Of a stretch of DNA of 64,000 nt, positions 53,610-61,773 are shown one piece after another. The stretch covers positions 62,001-126,000 of the forward strand of contig NZ_CP027482.1 of assembly GCF_003443875.1 (NCBI RefSeq). Reading direction: 5' to 3'. Position numbers and translations under genes: made by a program. The stretch comes from Aeromicrobium sp. A1-2. GTDB lineage: Bacteria > Actinomycetota > Actinomycetes > Propionibacteriales > Nocardioidaceae. A model generated the notes under the pieces. It was not told the DNA's origin. It was given only the letters and a program-made list of their open reading frames with translations, and did no database searches. Numbering within the stretch: the first letter of the stretch is position 1; every line of letters starts with the position of its first letter.

Positions 53610-53640
53610 TTGACCTGGAGCGCGCTCCAGGGGTCATGCT
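53610..53640 (+). promoter_or_regulatory. MerR-type promoter/operator
   Basis: TTGACC (-35, 53610-53615) and CATGCT (-10, 53635-53640) are 19 bases apart, with the perfect palindrome CCTGGAGCGCGCTCCAGG (53614-53631) between them. The over-long spacer and central dyad are the hallmark of MerR-activated promoters. The regulator gene starts seven bases downstream, so its transcript is probably leaderless or nearly so. Confidence 0.85.
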
Positions 53641-53646
53641 GGGTGC

Positions 53647-54033
53647 ATGACAGTGACAGACGTCCCCGCTGGGGGGCTGACCATCAGCGGCGCCGCCGAG
53701 ATGAGCGGATTGAGCGTCGACACCCTGCGCTACTACGAGAAGGAAGGTCTGTCGCTGCACCGGCCCGAGCGATCGGCGTCGGGCCAGCGGCGCTACACCG
53801 AGGCCGACGTCCGCTGGCTCGGCACTCTCGTGATGCTGCGCAGGACCGGGATGCCGATCCGTGACATCCGCCGGTTCGTCGACCTCTACCGGGTCGACGA
53901 CAGTGAGCCGGAGCGGCTCGCGATCCTGCAGGCACATCGCGAGCACGTGCTCGAGCAGCTCGCCGAGGTGCAGACGCACCTCGCGGCGATCAACCGCAAG
54001 ATCGACTACTACCAGGATCAGGTGAACCAATGA
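53647..54033 (+). CDS. MerR family transcriptional regulator
   Basis: 128 residues. The N-terminal winged helix-turn-helix shows ISGAAEMSGLSVDTLRYYEK and EGLSL, followed by SASGQRRYTEADVRWLGTLV, MLRRTGMPIRDIRRFVDLYR and a dimerisation coiled coil (REHVLEQLAEVQTHLAAINR). There are no conserved cysteines, so an organic or redox-independent signal is more likely than a metal. It overlaps the aldo/keto reductase by ATGA and is preceded by a matching dyad promoter, so it probably controls its own operon. Confidence 0.94.
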   Translation: MTVTDVPAGGLTISGAAEMSGLSVDTLRYYEKEGLSLHRPERSASGQRRYTEADVRWLGTLVMLRRTGMPIRDIRRFVDLYRVDDSEPERLAILQAHREHVLEQLAEVQTHLAAINRKIDYYQDQVNQ

Positions 54034-55016
54034 AGAGCACGACATGGGGCAGTCAGGGACTCGAGGCGTCGGTCCAGGGGCTGGGCGCGAGGGGGATGTC
54101 GGCGTTCTACGGTGAGCGCGATGACGTCGAGTCCGCCGCGACGCTGAACCGGGCCCTCGATCTGGGGATCACCCTGATCGACACCGCCGAGATCTACGGT
54201 CCGTGGACCAACGAGATTCTGATCGCCTCGGCGATCGGGCACCGGCGCGACGAGTTCGCGATCGCGACGAAGTTCGCCTCCGAGATCTCCGAGGCGGGTG
54301 AGCGGGGACCGGTCAACGGGAGCCCGGCCTACGCGCGGACTGCGCTCGAGCGTTCGCTGCGCCACCTCGGCATGGAGACCATCGACCTGTACTACCTGCA
54401 CCGGATCGACCCCCATGTGCCGATCGAGGAGACGATCGGGGCGATGGCCGAGTTCGTCACGGAGGGCAAGGTTCGCTATCTGGGTGTCTCCGAGGCGGCA
54501 CCCGACACGATCCGTCGTGCCCACGCAACGCACCCACTGACCGCGGTGCAGACCGAGTACTCGCTGTTCGAGCGGAGCCCCGAGGTCAACGGTGTGCTCG
54601 ACACGACGCGTGAGCTCGGCATCGAGTTCGTCGCGTACTCCCCGCTGGGGCGCGGACTCCTGACCGGCGCGATCGCCTCGGCCGACGAGCTCGCGGCTGA
54701 CGACTTCCGCAGGGCTAGCCCGCGATTCGCCGACGGCAACATGGCCCAGAACCTCGCCGTGGTCCAGCAGGTCAGGGCGCTCGCCGAGGCCAAGGGGGTC
54801 ACGCCGGCCCAGCTTGCGCTGGCCTGGCTGGCGCACCAGGACGGGGTCGTGTCGATACCAGGAACGAAGCGGCGCAAGTACCTCGAGGAGAACGCCGCGG
54901 CCGTCGACGTGGACCTGTCCGGCGACGAGCTGGCGGCCCTGGCTGATGCGGCGCCGGTCGGAGTGAGCGCGGGTGAGCGCTATCCCGAGGCGGGCATGAA
55001 GCAGGTCCACATCTGA
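54030..55016 (+). CDS. Aldo/keto reductase
   Basis: 328 residues, NADPH-dependent (alpha/beta)8 barrel. Catalytic residues appear in TLIDTAEIYGPWTNE (Asp and Tyr), IATKFASEI (Lys) and DLYYLHRIDPHVPIEETIGA (His). The cofactor end is VSIPGTKRRKYLEENAAAVD. AKR13/YakC-like type. Co-transcribed with the MerR regulator, so aldehyde or ketone stress is a plausible inducer. Confidence 0.95.
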   Translation: MKSTTWGSQGLEASVQGLGARGMSAFYGERDDVESAATLNRALDLGITLIDTAEIYGPWTNEILIASAIGHRRDEFAIATKFASEISEAGERGPVNGSPAYARTALERSLRHLGMETIDLYYLHRIDPHVPIEETIGAMAEFVTEGKVRYLGVSEAAPDTIRRAHATHPLTAVQTEYSLFERSPEVNGVLDTTRELGIEFVAYSPLGRGLLTGAIASADELAADDFRRASPRFADGNMAQNLAVVQQVRALAEAKGVTPAQLALAWLAHQDGVVSIPGTKRRKYLEENAAAVDVDLSGDELAALADAAPVGVSAGERYPEAGMKQVHI

Positions 55017-55652
55017 TCAGCCCTTGGCGTGGCGCAGGACCCAGTCGACGAAGGGGCCTGCGTCGCGCCAGTCGGCGCGCACCCGGTCCAGCAGCTCCGG
55101 GGTGTGGATGATCGGCTCGAAGCCGTAGTCCTTGGACAGATTCATCGACTTGTGCCGCAGGAGCGCGATGCGCGGATGGTCGACGTCGTAGCCGCGGGGC
55201 GCGGTCTTGAGCCTGTCGCCGCCGAGCTCCCACCCGTGGGCCTGCATCGTGGCCAGGATCTCCTCGAGCTCGCCGCCGCGCCGCTTCTCGACGATCGCGT
55301 CGCGGATGCTGGCCAGGCGCGCAGGGGACGCGTCGTAGTAGCCGACCCCGACCCGCACACCGGGCGCCCCGACCTGCACGTAGTAGCCCGTCGACGGGCC
55401 CTTCGGCACGAATGCGCCCTGATGTGTCTTGTAGGGCGTCTTGTCCTTGGCGAACCGCACGTCGCGGTAGGGGCGGAAGATCTTCGGGTCCCCGAACTCG
55501 TCAGCGAGTGCCGTGGTCAACGCCTTCATGGGGGCGGCGACCGCGGCATCGTACGTCGGCTTGTGGGCCTCCCAGAACAGCTTCGTGTTGTCCATCTCGA
55601 GATCGTCGTAGAAGTCGAGGGCAGCCTCGGGGAAGCCAGTGAAGTCGGGCAC
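55017..55652 (-). CDS. DUF2461 family protein
   Basis: 211 residues: PDFTGFPEAALDFYDDLEMD, NTKLFWEAHKPTYDAAV, KIFRPYRDVRFAKDKTPYKT, GAFVPKGPSTGYYVQVGAPG and YDVDHPRIALLRHKSMNLSK are the conserved blocks of DUF2461, whose function is unknown. The start is the GTG at 55652, which gives the usual family length. It is convergent with the aldo/keto reductase (stops adjacent), with a hairpin repeat upstream. Confidence 0.88.
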   Translation of the reverse strand: MPDFTGFPEAALDFYDDLEMDNTKLFWEAHKPTYDAAVAAPMKALTTALADEFGDPKIFRPYRDVRFAKDKTPYKTHQGAFVPKGPSTGYYVQVGAPGVRVGVGYYDASPARLASIRDAIVEKRRGGELEEILATMQAHGWELGGDRLKTAPRGYDVDHPRIALLRHKSMNLSKDYGFEPIIHTPELLDRVRADWRDAGPFVDWVLRHAKG

Positions 55653-55689
55653 ATTGTCGAGGATACGGACCCCCGACCCGCCCTCCCCA

Positions 55690-55751
55690 AGATGTGGGCA
55701 CTTCCCGGGTTTTGGGGGCGACCGTTTCCCCGAGACGTGCCCGCATCTGCG
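55690..55751. repeat. Long imperfect hairpin repeat, copy 1 (upstream of the DUF559-like gene)
   Basis: AGATGTGGGCACTTCCCGGG is followed by a GC-rich middle and ends ACGTGCCCGCATCT, so the two ends pair (GATGTGGGCAC with GTGCCCGCATC). The first 20 bases recur exactly in copy 2 at 56788-56849. Confidence 0.85.
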
Positions 55752-55828
55752 GTTGTGCACACATCTGGAGGCGCTGGTAGGTCGTCAACAGGCTGGGCCG
55801 GGCAGGCTGGTTCCGTACGCCCTGGCGG

Positions 55829-56761
55829 GTGACGGTCGACGTCATGTACGCGATCCCGCCCCATCTGCTCGACGGCCCGTTCAGGGTTGCGGACGCCGTG
55901 GGTTCCGGACTGCCGGAGGACGTGCTCCGCGGGGCGCGATTCACCCGCCTGCTCAGAGGCGTCTACGTCCGGGCTGGTCACCCGATGAACCTGCCCACCT
56001 GGCTCCGGGCTGCGCTTCTCGTCCTGCCCGCCGACGCCGTCGTGAGCCACGTGACGGCGATGCATCTCTACGGACTCGACGTCGGGCCAGCCTGGCCGCT
56101 CCACTTCTCGACGAATGGATCCACCCACACGCGGCACCAGCAGCTGCGACTTCATCGTCGCAAAGGACGGCTGACACCCCACGACATCCGCGGCCTGCCG
56201 GTCACGGGACCCGATCGGACGTTGGTCGACATTGCCACGAAGGTCGGGCTCGTCGAGCTGATCCAGGCGATCGAATGGATGCTGCACCAACGCCTCACGA
56301 CGCTCGACGAGCTGGTCTCGTACGCGCACGCCCGGCACCTCGACGGCGTGCGACGCGTGCGCAGGTTGCTTCCCCTGGTGAGGGTGGGGGTGGAGTCGCC
56401 ACTTGAGACCGTTGTGCGTCTCATGATCGTGTTCGCGCGGCTGCCCGAGCCGGAGTGCAACGTGCAGATCCGGTCTACCGATGGTCGGTTCCTGGCGCGC
56501 GGCGATCTGGTCTACCTGCGCTGGAAGGTCTTGGTCGAGTACGACGGCTGGCAGCACGAGCGCGATGGGGGTCAGCGGCAGCACGACCGCGAGCGGCGCG
56601 AACGACTCGAGGCAGAGGGCTGGCGCGTCATCGTGGTGACCGCCGAGGACCTGAAGGACAAGGCCGAGGTCGTCCGGCGGATCCATGCTGCGCTGGCGCA
56701 GCGCGGCTATGCGGGCTCGGCGCCGGTGCTCAGCATCATGTGGACCCGCTGGTTCGCTTGA
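55829..56761 (+). CDS. DUF559/Vsr-like endonuclease-domain protein with AbiEi-like N-terminus
   Basis: 310 residues from GTG 55829 (ATG 55844 possible). The N-terminal part (FTRLLRGVYVRAGHPMNLPT, AVVSHVTAMHLYGLD, RGLPVTGPDRTLVDIATKVG) resembles the AbiEi/type IV antitoxin-like proteins common in actinobacteria. The C-terminus carries a PD-(D/E)xK-like core: FLARGDLVYLRWKVLVEYDG, WQHERDGGQRQHDRERRERL, GWRVIVVTAEDL. The biological role of this family is not established. It stands alone between two copies of a hairpin repeat. Confidence 0.8.
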   Translation: MTVDVMYAIPPHLLDGPFRVADAVGSGLPEDVLRGARFTRLLRGVYVRAGHPMNLPTWLRAALLVLPADAVVSHVTAMHLYGLDVGPAWPLHFSTNGSTHTRHQQLRLHRRKGRLTPHDIRGLPVTGPDRTLVDIATKVGLVELIQAIEWMLHQRLTTLDELVSYAHARHLDGVRRVRRLLPLVRVGVESPLETVVRLMIVFARLPEPECNVQIRSTDGRFLARGDLVYLRWKVLVEYDGWQHERDGGQRQHDRERRERLEAEGWRVIVVTAEDLKDKAEVVRRIHAALAQRGYAGSAPVLSIMWTRWFA

Positions 56762-56770
56762 CCCACCGCA

Positions 56771-56850
56771 CGATGTGGGCACATCCCAGATGTGGGCACT
56801 TCCCGGGTATTCCGCGCGGCGGAATCCCCGGCTTGTGCCCACATCTTGCG
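56771..56850. repeat. Long hairpin repeat, copy 2 (downstream of the DUF559-like gene), with an extra half unit
   Basis: AGATGTGGGCACTTCCCGGG (56788-56807) pairs with CTTGTGCCCACATCT near 56849, and an inner stem ATTCCGC...GCGGAAT adds to it. A further GATGTGGGCACATCCC half unit lies at 56772-56787. It probably also ends transcription between the two convergent genes. Confidence 0.85.
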
Positions 56851-56858
56851 GAGGGCGG

Positions 56859-57818
56859 TCAGGGGACGAGCAGGACCTTGCCGGTGGCGCGGCGCTCGTC
56901 GAGCGTCAGCAGCGCTTGGGCGGTCTCCTCGAGCGGGAACGTCGGGCCGACGACAGGCTGCAGTGCTCCGCTCTCCAGGTGCGGGACGAGCGCGGCCCAC
57001 TCCTTGGCGATGTGACCGGGACGCTTGAACACGTAGGCCCCCCATCCGACGCCGACGACCGAGACGTTGTTGAGCAGCAGCCGGTTGACCTTGACCGTCG
57101 GGATCTCGCCGGCCGTGAAGCCGATGACCAGCAGGCGTCCGTCGTCGTCCAGACAGCGCAGCGAGTCGGTGAACCGGTCGCCGCCCACGGGGTCGACGAC
57201 GATGTCGACGCTGCCGGTCTCCTTGACGGCGTCCTTGAAGCCCTCGGCCAGCACGAACTCATCCGCTCCGGCCGCGAGCGCGATGGCGCCCTTCTCGGCG
57301 GTCGAGGTCACGGCGACGACCCGGCCGGCACCGAACGCCTTGGCGACCTGGATCGCGGCGGTGCCGATGCCTCCGGCCGCACCGTGCACGAGCACGGACT
57401 CGCCAGCCTGCATGTTCCCACGCTCGATCAGGGCGAAGTACGCAGTGCCGTAGTTGAAGATGATCGAAGCGCCCTGCTCGTACGAGATGGCGTCGGGCAG
57501 CGGGAATGTCATGTCCGCCGGTGCCAGCGCCTCCTCGGCGAAGCCGCCGAGCATGCACAGTGCGGCAACCCGGTCACCCGGCGCGAACCCGGATCCGTCC
57601 GGCGCGCTGATGACCTCGCCGGCGATCTCGGCACCCGGCGTGAACGGGAGATCTGGCTTGAGCTGGTAGAGCCCACGGCTCTGCAGCACCTCGGGAAACG
57701 CGACGCCGGCGGCGCGCACGCGGATCAAGACCTGGTCGGGACCGGCCTCGGGAGACGGGAGGTCGACGACCTCGACTGCGGAGGGACCTTCGAGCGTGGT
57801 GATCTGGACTGCCTTCAT
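56859..57818 (-). CDS. Quinone oxidoreductase-like NADPH dehydrogenase (MDR family)
   Basis: 319 residues. VRAAGVAFPEVLQSRGLYQL, FTPGAEIAGEVISAPDGSGF, GGFAEEALAPADMTFPLPD, NYGTAYFALIERGNMQAGES, Rossmann motif VLVHGAAGGIGTAAIQVAKA, VDIVVDPVGGDRFTDSLRCL and GKVLLVP place it with zinc-free quinone reductases. Start ATG 57818. A perfect TetR-type operator lies 20 bases upstream. Confidence 0.93.
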   Translation of the reverse strand: MKAVQITTLEGPSAVEVVDLPSPEAGPDQVLIRVRAAGVAFPEVLQSRGLYQLKPDLPFTPGAEIAGEVISAPDGSGFAPGDRVAALCMLGGFAEEALAPADMTFPLPDAISYEQGASIIFNYGTAYFALIERGNMQAGESVLVHGAAGGIGTAAIQVAKAFGAGRVVAVTSTAEKGAIALAAGADEFVLAEGFKDAVKETGSVDIVVDPVGGDRFTDSLRCLDDDGRLLVIGFTAGEIPTVKVNRLLLNNVSVVGVGWGAYVFKRPGHIAKEWAALVPHLESGALQPVVGPTFPLEETAQALLTLDERRATGKVLLVP

Positions 57819-57837
57819 GTCCGCGACCCTAGCGCAC

Positions 57838-57859
57838 CAACTAAGCGGATGCTTAGTTG
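57838..57859. promoter_or_regulatory. TetR-type operator between the quinone oxidoreductase and helicase genes
   Basis: CAACTAAGC-GGAT-GCTTAGTTG is a perfect 9-bp-arm inverted repeat, 20 bases before the - strand oxidoreductase start and about 60 before the + strand helicase start. ACTAAGC...GCTTAGT palindromes are typical TetR family targets in actinobacteria. No TetR gene is adjacent. Confidence 0.75.
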
Positions 57860-57917
57860 CGAGGTTCTGCGCCGATGCCCGCGGCGTGGCTCACGACCCG
57901 CAGGGGACAATGCAGGG

Positions 57918-60437
57918 ATGCGCCTCATCGACCTCCTGCCGTCCGGCACGACGACCGACGAGGATGTCGTCTACGACGCGATCACTCAGTGGGTCGACGA
58001 CCGCGGACTGACCCTCTATCCCGCGCAGGACGAGGCGATTCTGGAGTGCGTCGCCGGGTCCAACGTGATCCTCGCGACGCCGACCGGGTCAGGCAAGAGC
58101 CTCGTCGCAACCGGGGCGATGGCCGCCGCGCTCGCACGGGGGGAGTGCAGCGTCTACACCGCGCCGATCAAGGCGTTGGTGAGTGAAAAGTTCTTCGACC
58201 TGTGCGAGATATTCGGTGCAGACAACGTCGGCATGGTGACGGGTGACGCCGCGGTCAACGCCGACGCCCCGATCATCGCCGCCACCGCCGAGATCCTCGC
58301 CAACATGGCCCTGCGCGAAGGTGCCAGTGCCGACATCGGGCTCGTCGTGATGGATGAGTTCCACTTCTATGCCGACCCTGATCGCGGCTGGGCCTGGCAG
58401 GTCCCGCTGATCGAGCTGCCGCGCGCACAGTTCCTGCTGATGTCGGCGACGCTCGGCGACACGACGAAGCTCGAGGCCGATCTGGCCAGGCGTACGGGCC
58501 GCGAGACCACGGTCGTCGCCTCGAGCGAGCGGCCCGTGCCGCTGGTCAGCGAGTACGTCACCTCGCCCGTGCAGGAGACCCTCGAGCAGCTGATTGAGAC
58601 GGGTCAGACGCCGGTGTACGTCGTGCACTTCACCCAGCTCTCGGCCCTCGAGCGCGCGCAGGCGCTGACGAGCATCAAGGTCGCGACCCGCGAGGAACGC
58701 GACCTGATCGCCGAAGCGCTGGGCGACTTCCGGTTCTCGTCGGCATTCGGCAAGACACTCTCTCGGCTCATCCGGATGGGCGTCGGCGTCCACCACGCGG
58801 GCATGCTGCCCCGCTATCGCCGGCTCGTCGAGACGCTGACCCAGCGGGGCCTGCTCAAGGTCGTGTGCGGCACGGACACCCTCGGCGTGGGCATCAACGT
58901 CCCGATCCGGACCGTCCTGTTCAGTGGGCTCTCGAAGTACGACGGCACCCGGCAGCGGCAGCTCCAGGTGCGCGAGTTTCAGCAGATCGCCGGCCGGGCC
59001 GGTCGCGCCGGCTACGACACGATCGGTCACGTCGTCGTCGAGGCGCCCGAGCACGACATCGAGAACGCCCGACTGGTGCGCAAGGCCGGTGACGACCCGA
59101 AAAAGCTGCGCAGGGTCAACCGCAAGAAGGCCCCTGAAGGATTCGTCTCGTGGGGTCAGGGCACCTTCGAGAAGCTGTCGACCGGCACACCTGAGTCGCT
59201 CGTGTCCCGCATGAAGGTCAGCCACGCGATGGTGCTCGACGTCATCTCCCGACCCGGTGACGCGCGGGCTTCGCTCGAACGGCTCCTGCGCGAGAGTGGC
59301 GAGACCGAGGAGTCGCAGGATCGGATGCTCGCCGAGGTCGACGAGATCATTGCGGCGTTGCTGGCCGGGGAGGTCGTCGAGAGCATCGACCCACCCGACG
59401 CGGAGGGCCGTACGCTCCAGCTGACGATCGACCTGCAGGCCAACTTCGCCCTCAACCAGCCGCTGTCACCGTTCGCGGTCGCCGCGTTCGAGCTGTTCGA
59501 CCGGGAGTCGCCGACGTACGCGCTCGACATCGTCTCGGTCGTCGAGTCGACGCTGGATGATCCGCGTCCGATCGTCAATGCTCAGCGGCATCGCGCGCGG
59601 GGCGAGGCGATCAACGAGATGAAGATGGACGGCATCGAGTACGACGAGCGGATGGAGCTGCTCGAGGAGATCACGCACCCCAAGCCACTGGAGGAGATGC
59701 TGACCGCGGCGTACGAGACGTATCGCGGTGGTCATCCGTGGGTTGCTGACCACGAGCTCCGGCCCAAGTCGGTCGTCCGCGAGATGTGGGAGCGGGCGAT
59801 GACGTTCTCCGAGCTGATCGGCGACTATCAGCTCGCGCGATCCGAAGGGATGGTCCTGCGCTACCTCTCGGACGTCTACAAGACCCTGGGGCGGACGGTC
59901 CCCGAGCGAGTCCGCAATGATGAGCTGGAGGACCTGACCGAGTGGCTCGGCGAGCTCGTACGGCAGACCGACTCGAGCCTCCTGGACGAGTGGGAAGAGC
60001 TCATCAATCCCACGACTGACCCGGCCGAGGTCCGCGCCAAGGCCGACGGCAACGCTCCCCCGAGGCCCGTCACGGGCAACGCGCGGGCGTTCCGCGTCCT
60101 GGTCCGCAATGCGATGTTCCGCCGGGTCGAGCTCGCGGCCTTCGGCCGGTGGACCGCGCTGGCCGAGCTCGACGGCGAGGACGGCTGGGACGCCGCCGCG
60201 TGGATGGAGGCGATGGCGGCCTATCGCGAGGAGTACGACTCGATCGGCACCGGCCCGGGCTCGCGTGGCCCGGACCTGTTCATGGTCGAGGAGGGCGCGA
60301 CAACCTGGACCGTCCGGCAGACCTTCGACGACCCCGAGGGTGACCGGGACTGGGGCATCACGGCCCAGGTCGACCTGGCCGAGAGCGACGAGATCGGCGA
60401 AGCCGCCGTCACGGTCCTCGAAGTCGGCCCGCGCTGA
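57918..60437 (+). CDS. DEAD/DEAH-box helicase of the DUF3516 type
   Basis: 839 residues. Motif I ILATPTGSGKSLVATGAM (about residues 53-70), Ia YTAPIKALVSEKFFDL, motif II MDEFHFY, motif III LLMSATLGD, motif V/VI VVCGTDTLGVGINVPIRTVL and QIAGRAGRAGYDTIGHVV, then a long C-terminal DUF3516 region (KLRRVNRKKAPEGFVSWGQG onwards, RPVTGNARAFRVLVRNAMFR). It resembles Ski2/Mtr4-like RNA helicases. ATG 57918 is the first Met in frame after the operator region. The upstream open frame is only a GC artefact. Confidence 0.94.
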   Translation: MRLIDLLPSGTTTDEDVVYDAITQWVDDRGLTLYPAQDEAILECVAGSNVILATPTGSGKSLVATGAMAAALARGECSVYTAPIKALVSEKFFDLCEIFGADNVGMVTGDAAVNADAPIIAATAEILANMALREGASADIGLVVMDEFHFYADPDRGWAWQVPLIELPRAQFLLMSATLGDTTKLEADLARRTGRETTVVASSERPVPLVSEYVTSPVQETLEQLIETGQTPVYVVHFTQLSALERAQALTSIKVATREERDLIAEALGDFRFSSAFGKTLSRLIRMGVGVHHAGMLPRYRRLVETLTQRGLLKVVCGTDTLGVGINVPIRTVLFSGLSKYDGTRQRQLQVREFQQIAGRAGRAGYDTIGHVVVEAPEHDIENARLVRKAGDDPKKLRRVNRKKAPEGFVSWGQGTFEKLSTGTPESLVSRMKVSHAMVLDVISRPGDARASLERLLRESGETEESQDRMLAEVDEIIAALLAGEVVESIDPPDAEGRTLQLTIDLQANFALNQPLSPFAVAAFELFDRESPTYALDIVSVVESTLDDPRPIVNAQRHRARGEAINEMKMDGIEYDERMELLEEITHPKPLEEMLTAAYETYRGGHPWVADHELRPKSVVREMWERAMTFSELIGDYQLARSEGMVLRYLSDVYKTLGRTVPERVRNDELEDLTEWLGELVRQTDSSLLDEWEELINPTTDPAEVRAKADGNAPPRPVTGNARAFRVLVRNAMFRRVELAAFGRWTALAELDGEDGWDAAAWMEAMAAYREEYDSIGTGPGSRGPDLFMVEEGATTWTVRQTFDDPEGDRDWGITAQVDLAESDEIGEAAVTVLEVGPR

Positions 60438-60448
60438 TCACATCCCAC

Positions 60449-61771
60449 TCAGCGGGAAGTGAGCTGCAGCGGGGCCTTGTCACCGGGCACGTTGGTGATG
60501 TTGCGCAGGTAGTTGGGGGCAGGCTTGGTCGCCGACACCTCGTAGCGCTGCAGCACCTCGCGCAGCACGACGGTGCCTTCCATCAGCGAGAACGCCGCAC
60601 CGATGCACCGGCGCACGCCGCCGCCGAACGGCAGCCACATGTTGGGTGAGATCTTCTCGTCGATGAAGCGCTCCGGGATGTACTCGTGCGCGTCGGCCCA
60701 GTTCTCGTCGCGGCTGTGGGCCAGCATGATCGACGGCGCGACGGTGACGCCCCGGGGCAGCAGCCGGCCACCGACGACCTGGTCGCTCTTGAGAGTCCGG
60801 GCCACGAAGTCGATGATCGGGTGCACCCGCATGGCTTCCTTGAGGCAGGCCTCGAGGTACGCGTCGTCGCCGGTGTCCGCGGCGACCAGCGCCTTGGCCA
60901 GGACGTCCGGATGGCGACCGAGCTCGTGCAGCGTCCAGGACAGCGCAGACGCGGTGGTCTCGTGCCCCGCGAGCAGCAGCGTGATGAGCTGGTCGCGCAG
61001 CTCCTCGTCGGTCAGCGGCTGCTCGCCCGTCCCGTCCTCGGACGGCTCGGCGCCGACGCGCAGCAGACGTGACAGGACGTCGTCGCGACCCTCGAGGTCG
61101 TGTGCCTGGCGCCGTTCGGCGATCTCGGCGTAGAGCAGCTTGTCGACCTCGACCTGATTCTTGAAGTACGTGCTCCACGGCGGGAACTTGGTCAGCATCG
61201 GATACGACCAGGCCAGCAGCGTCTTGGCGCCGATGTTGACCATCGTGTTGACCTTGGGCCGCAGCACTGCGAGGCGTTCCTCATCGGTGACGCCGAACAC
61301 GACCTGCAGGATGATGTCGAGCGTGACGGCATTCATCCGATCGAGCGTGACCAGCGTGTCTCCGTCGCGCCAGGAGTCGATCTCGACCTTGGCGATGGCC
61401 TCGACCAGCGGGCGGTAGCCCCGCATCGACGGGCCGGTGAAGGCGGGCATCAACAGCTTGCGAGCCCGCGCGTGCTCGGCGTCGTCGGTGAGCAGGACCG
61501 AGTGCTTGCCCATGACCGGCTTGAGGATCGCATTCGCCTCGCCCGCATGGAACTGTGACGGGTCGGAGGCGAAGATCTCCTTGACGTCGACGGGGTCGCT
61601 GAAGATCACGAGCGTCTCCGGACCGGGCAGGAGCCGCATCGAGAACGTGTCGCCGTACTTCGCATGCAGCTTGGGCATGTCGGAGTAACGGTTGCGCAGG
61701 AACTTCCAGGTCGTGAGCCACGGTGGCGTGGTCGGACCGTCGGGGATGTCGTACGCGGGGGAGTCGCTCAT
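60449..61771 (-). CDS. Cytochrome P450
   Basis: 440 residues. Oxygen-activation helix LLLAGHETTASALSWTLHEL, the ExxR pair in CLKEAMRVHPIIDFVARTLK, PERFIDE and the haem-ligand loop LPFGGGVRRCIGAAFSLMEG with the Cys thiolate. No transmembrane anchor: a soluble class I-type bacterial enzyme needing external ferredoxin. Start ATG 61771, two bases after the monooxygenase stop, so the two are co-transcribed. Terpenoid, steroid or alkane-like substrates are possible; nothing in the sequence decides. Confidence 0.95.
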   Translation of the reverse strand: MSDSPAYDIPDGPTTPPWLTTWKFLRNRYSDMPKLHAKYGDTFSMRLLPGPETLVIFSDPVDVKEIFASDPSQFHAGEANAILKPVMGKHSVLLTDDAEHARARKLLMPAFTGPSMRGYRPLVEAIAKVEIDSWRDGDTLVTLDRMNAVTLDIILQVVFGVTDEERLAVLRPKVNTMVNIGAKTLLAWSYPMLTKFPPWSTYFKNQVEVDKLLYAEIAERRQAHDLEGRDDVLSRLLRVGAEPSEDGTGEQPLTDEELRDQLITLLLAGHETTASALSWTLHELGRHPDVLAKALVAADTGDDAYLEACLKEAMRVHPIIDFVARTLKSDQVVGGRLLPRGVTVAPSIMLAHSRDENWADAHEYIPERFIDEKISPNMWLPFGGGVRRCIGAAFSLMEGTVVLREVLQRYEVSATKPAPNYLRNITNVPGDKAPLQLTSR

Positions 61772-61773
61772 GG

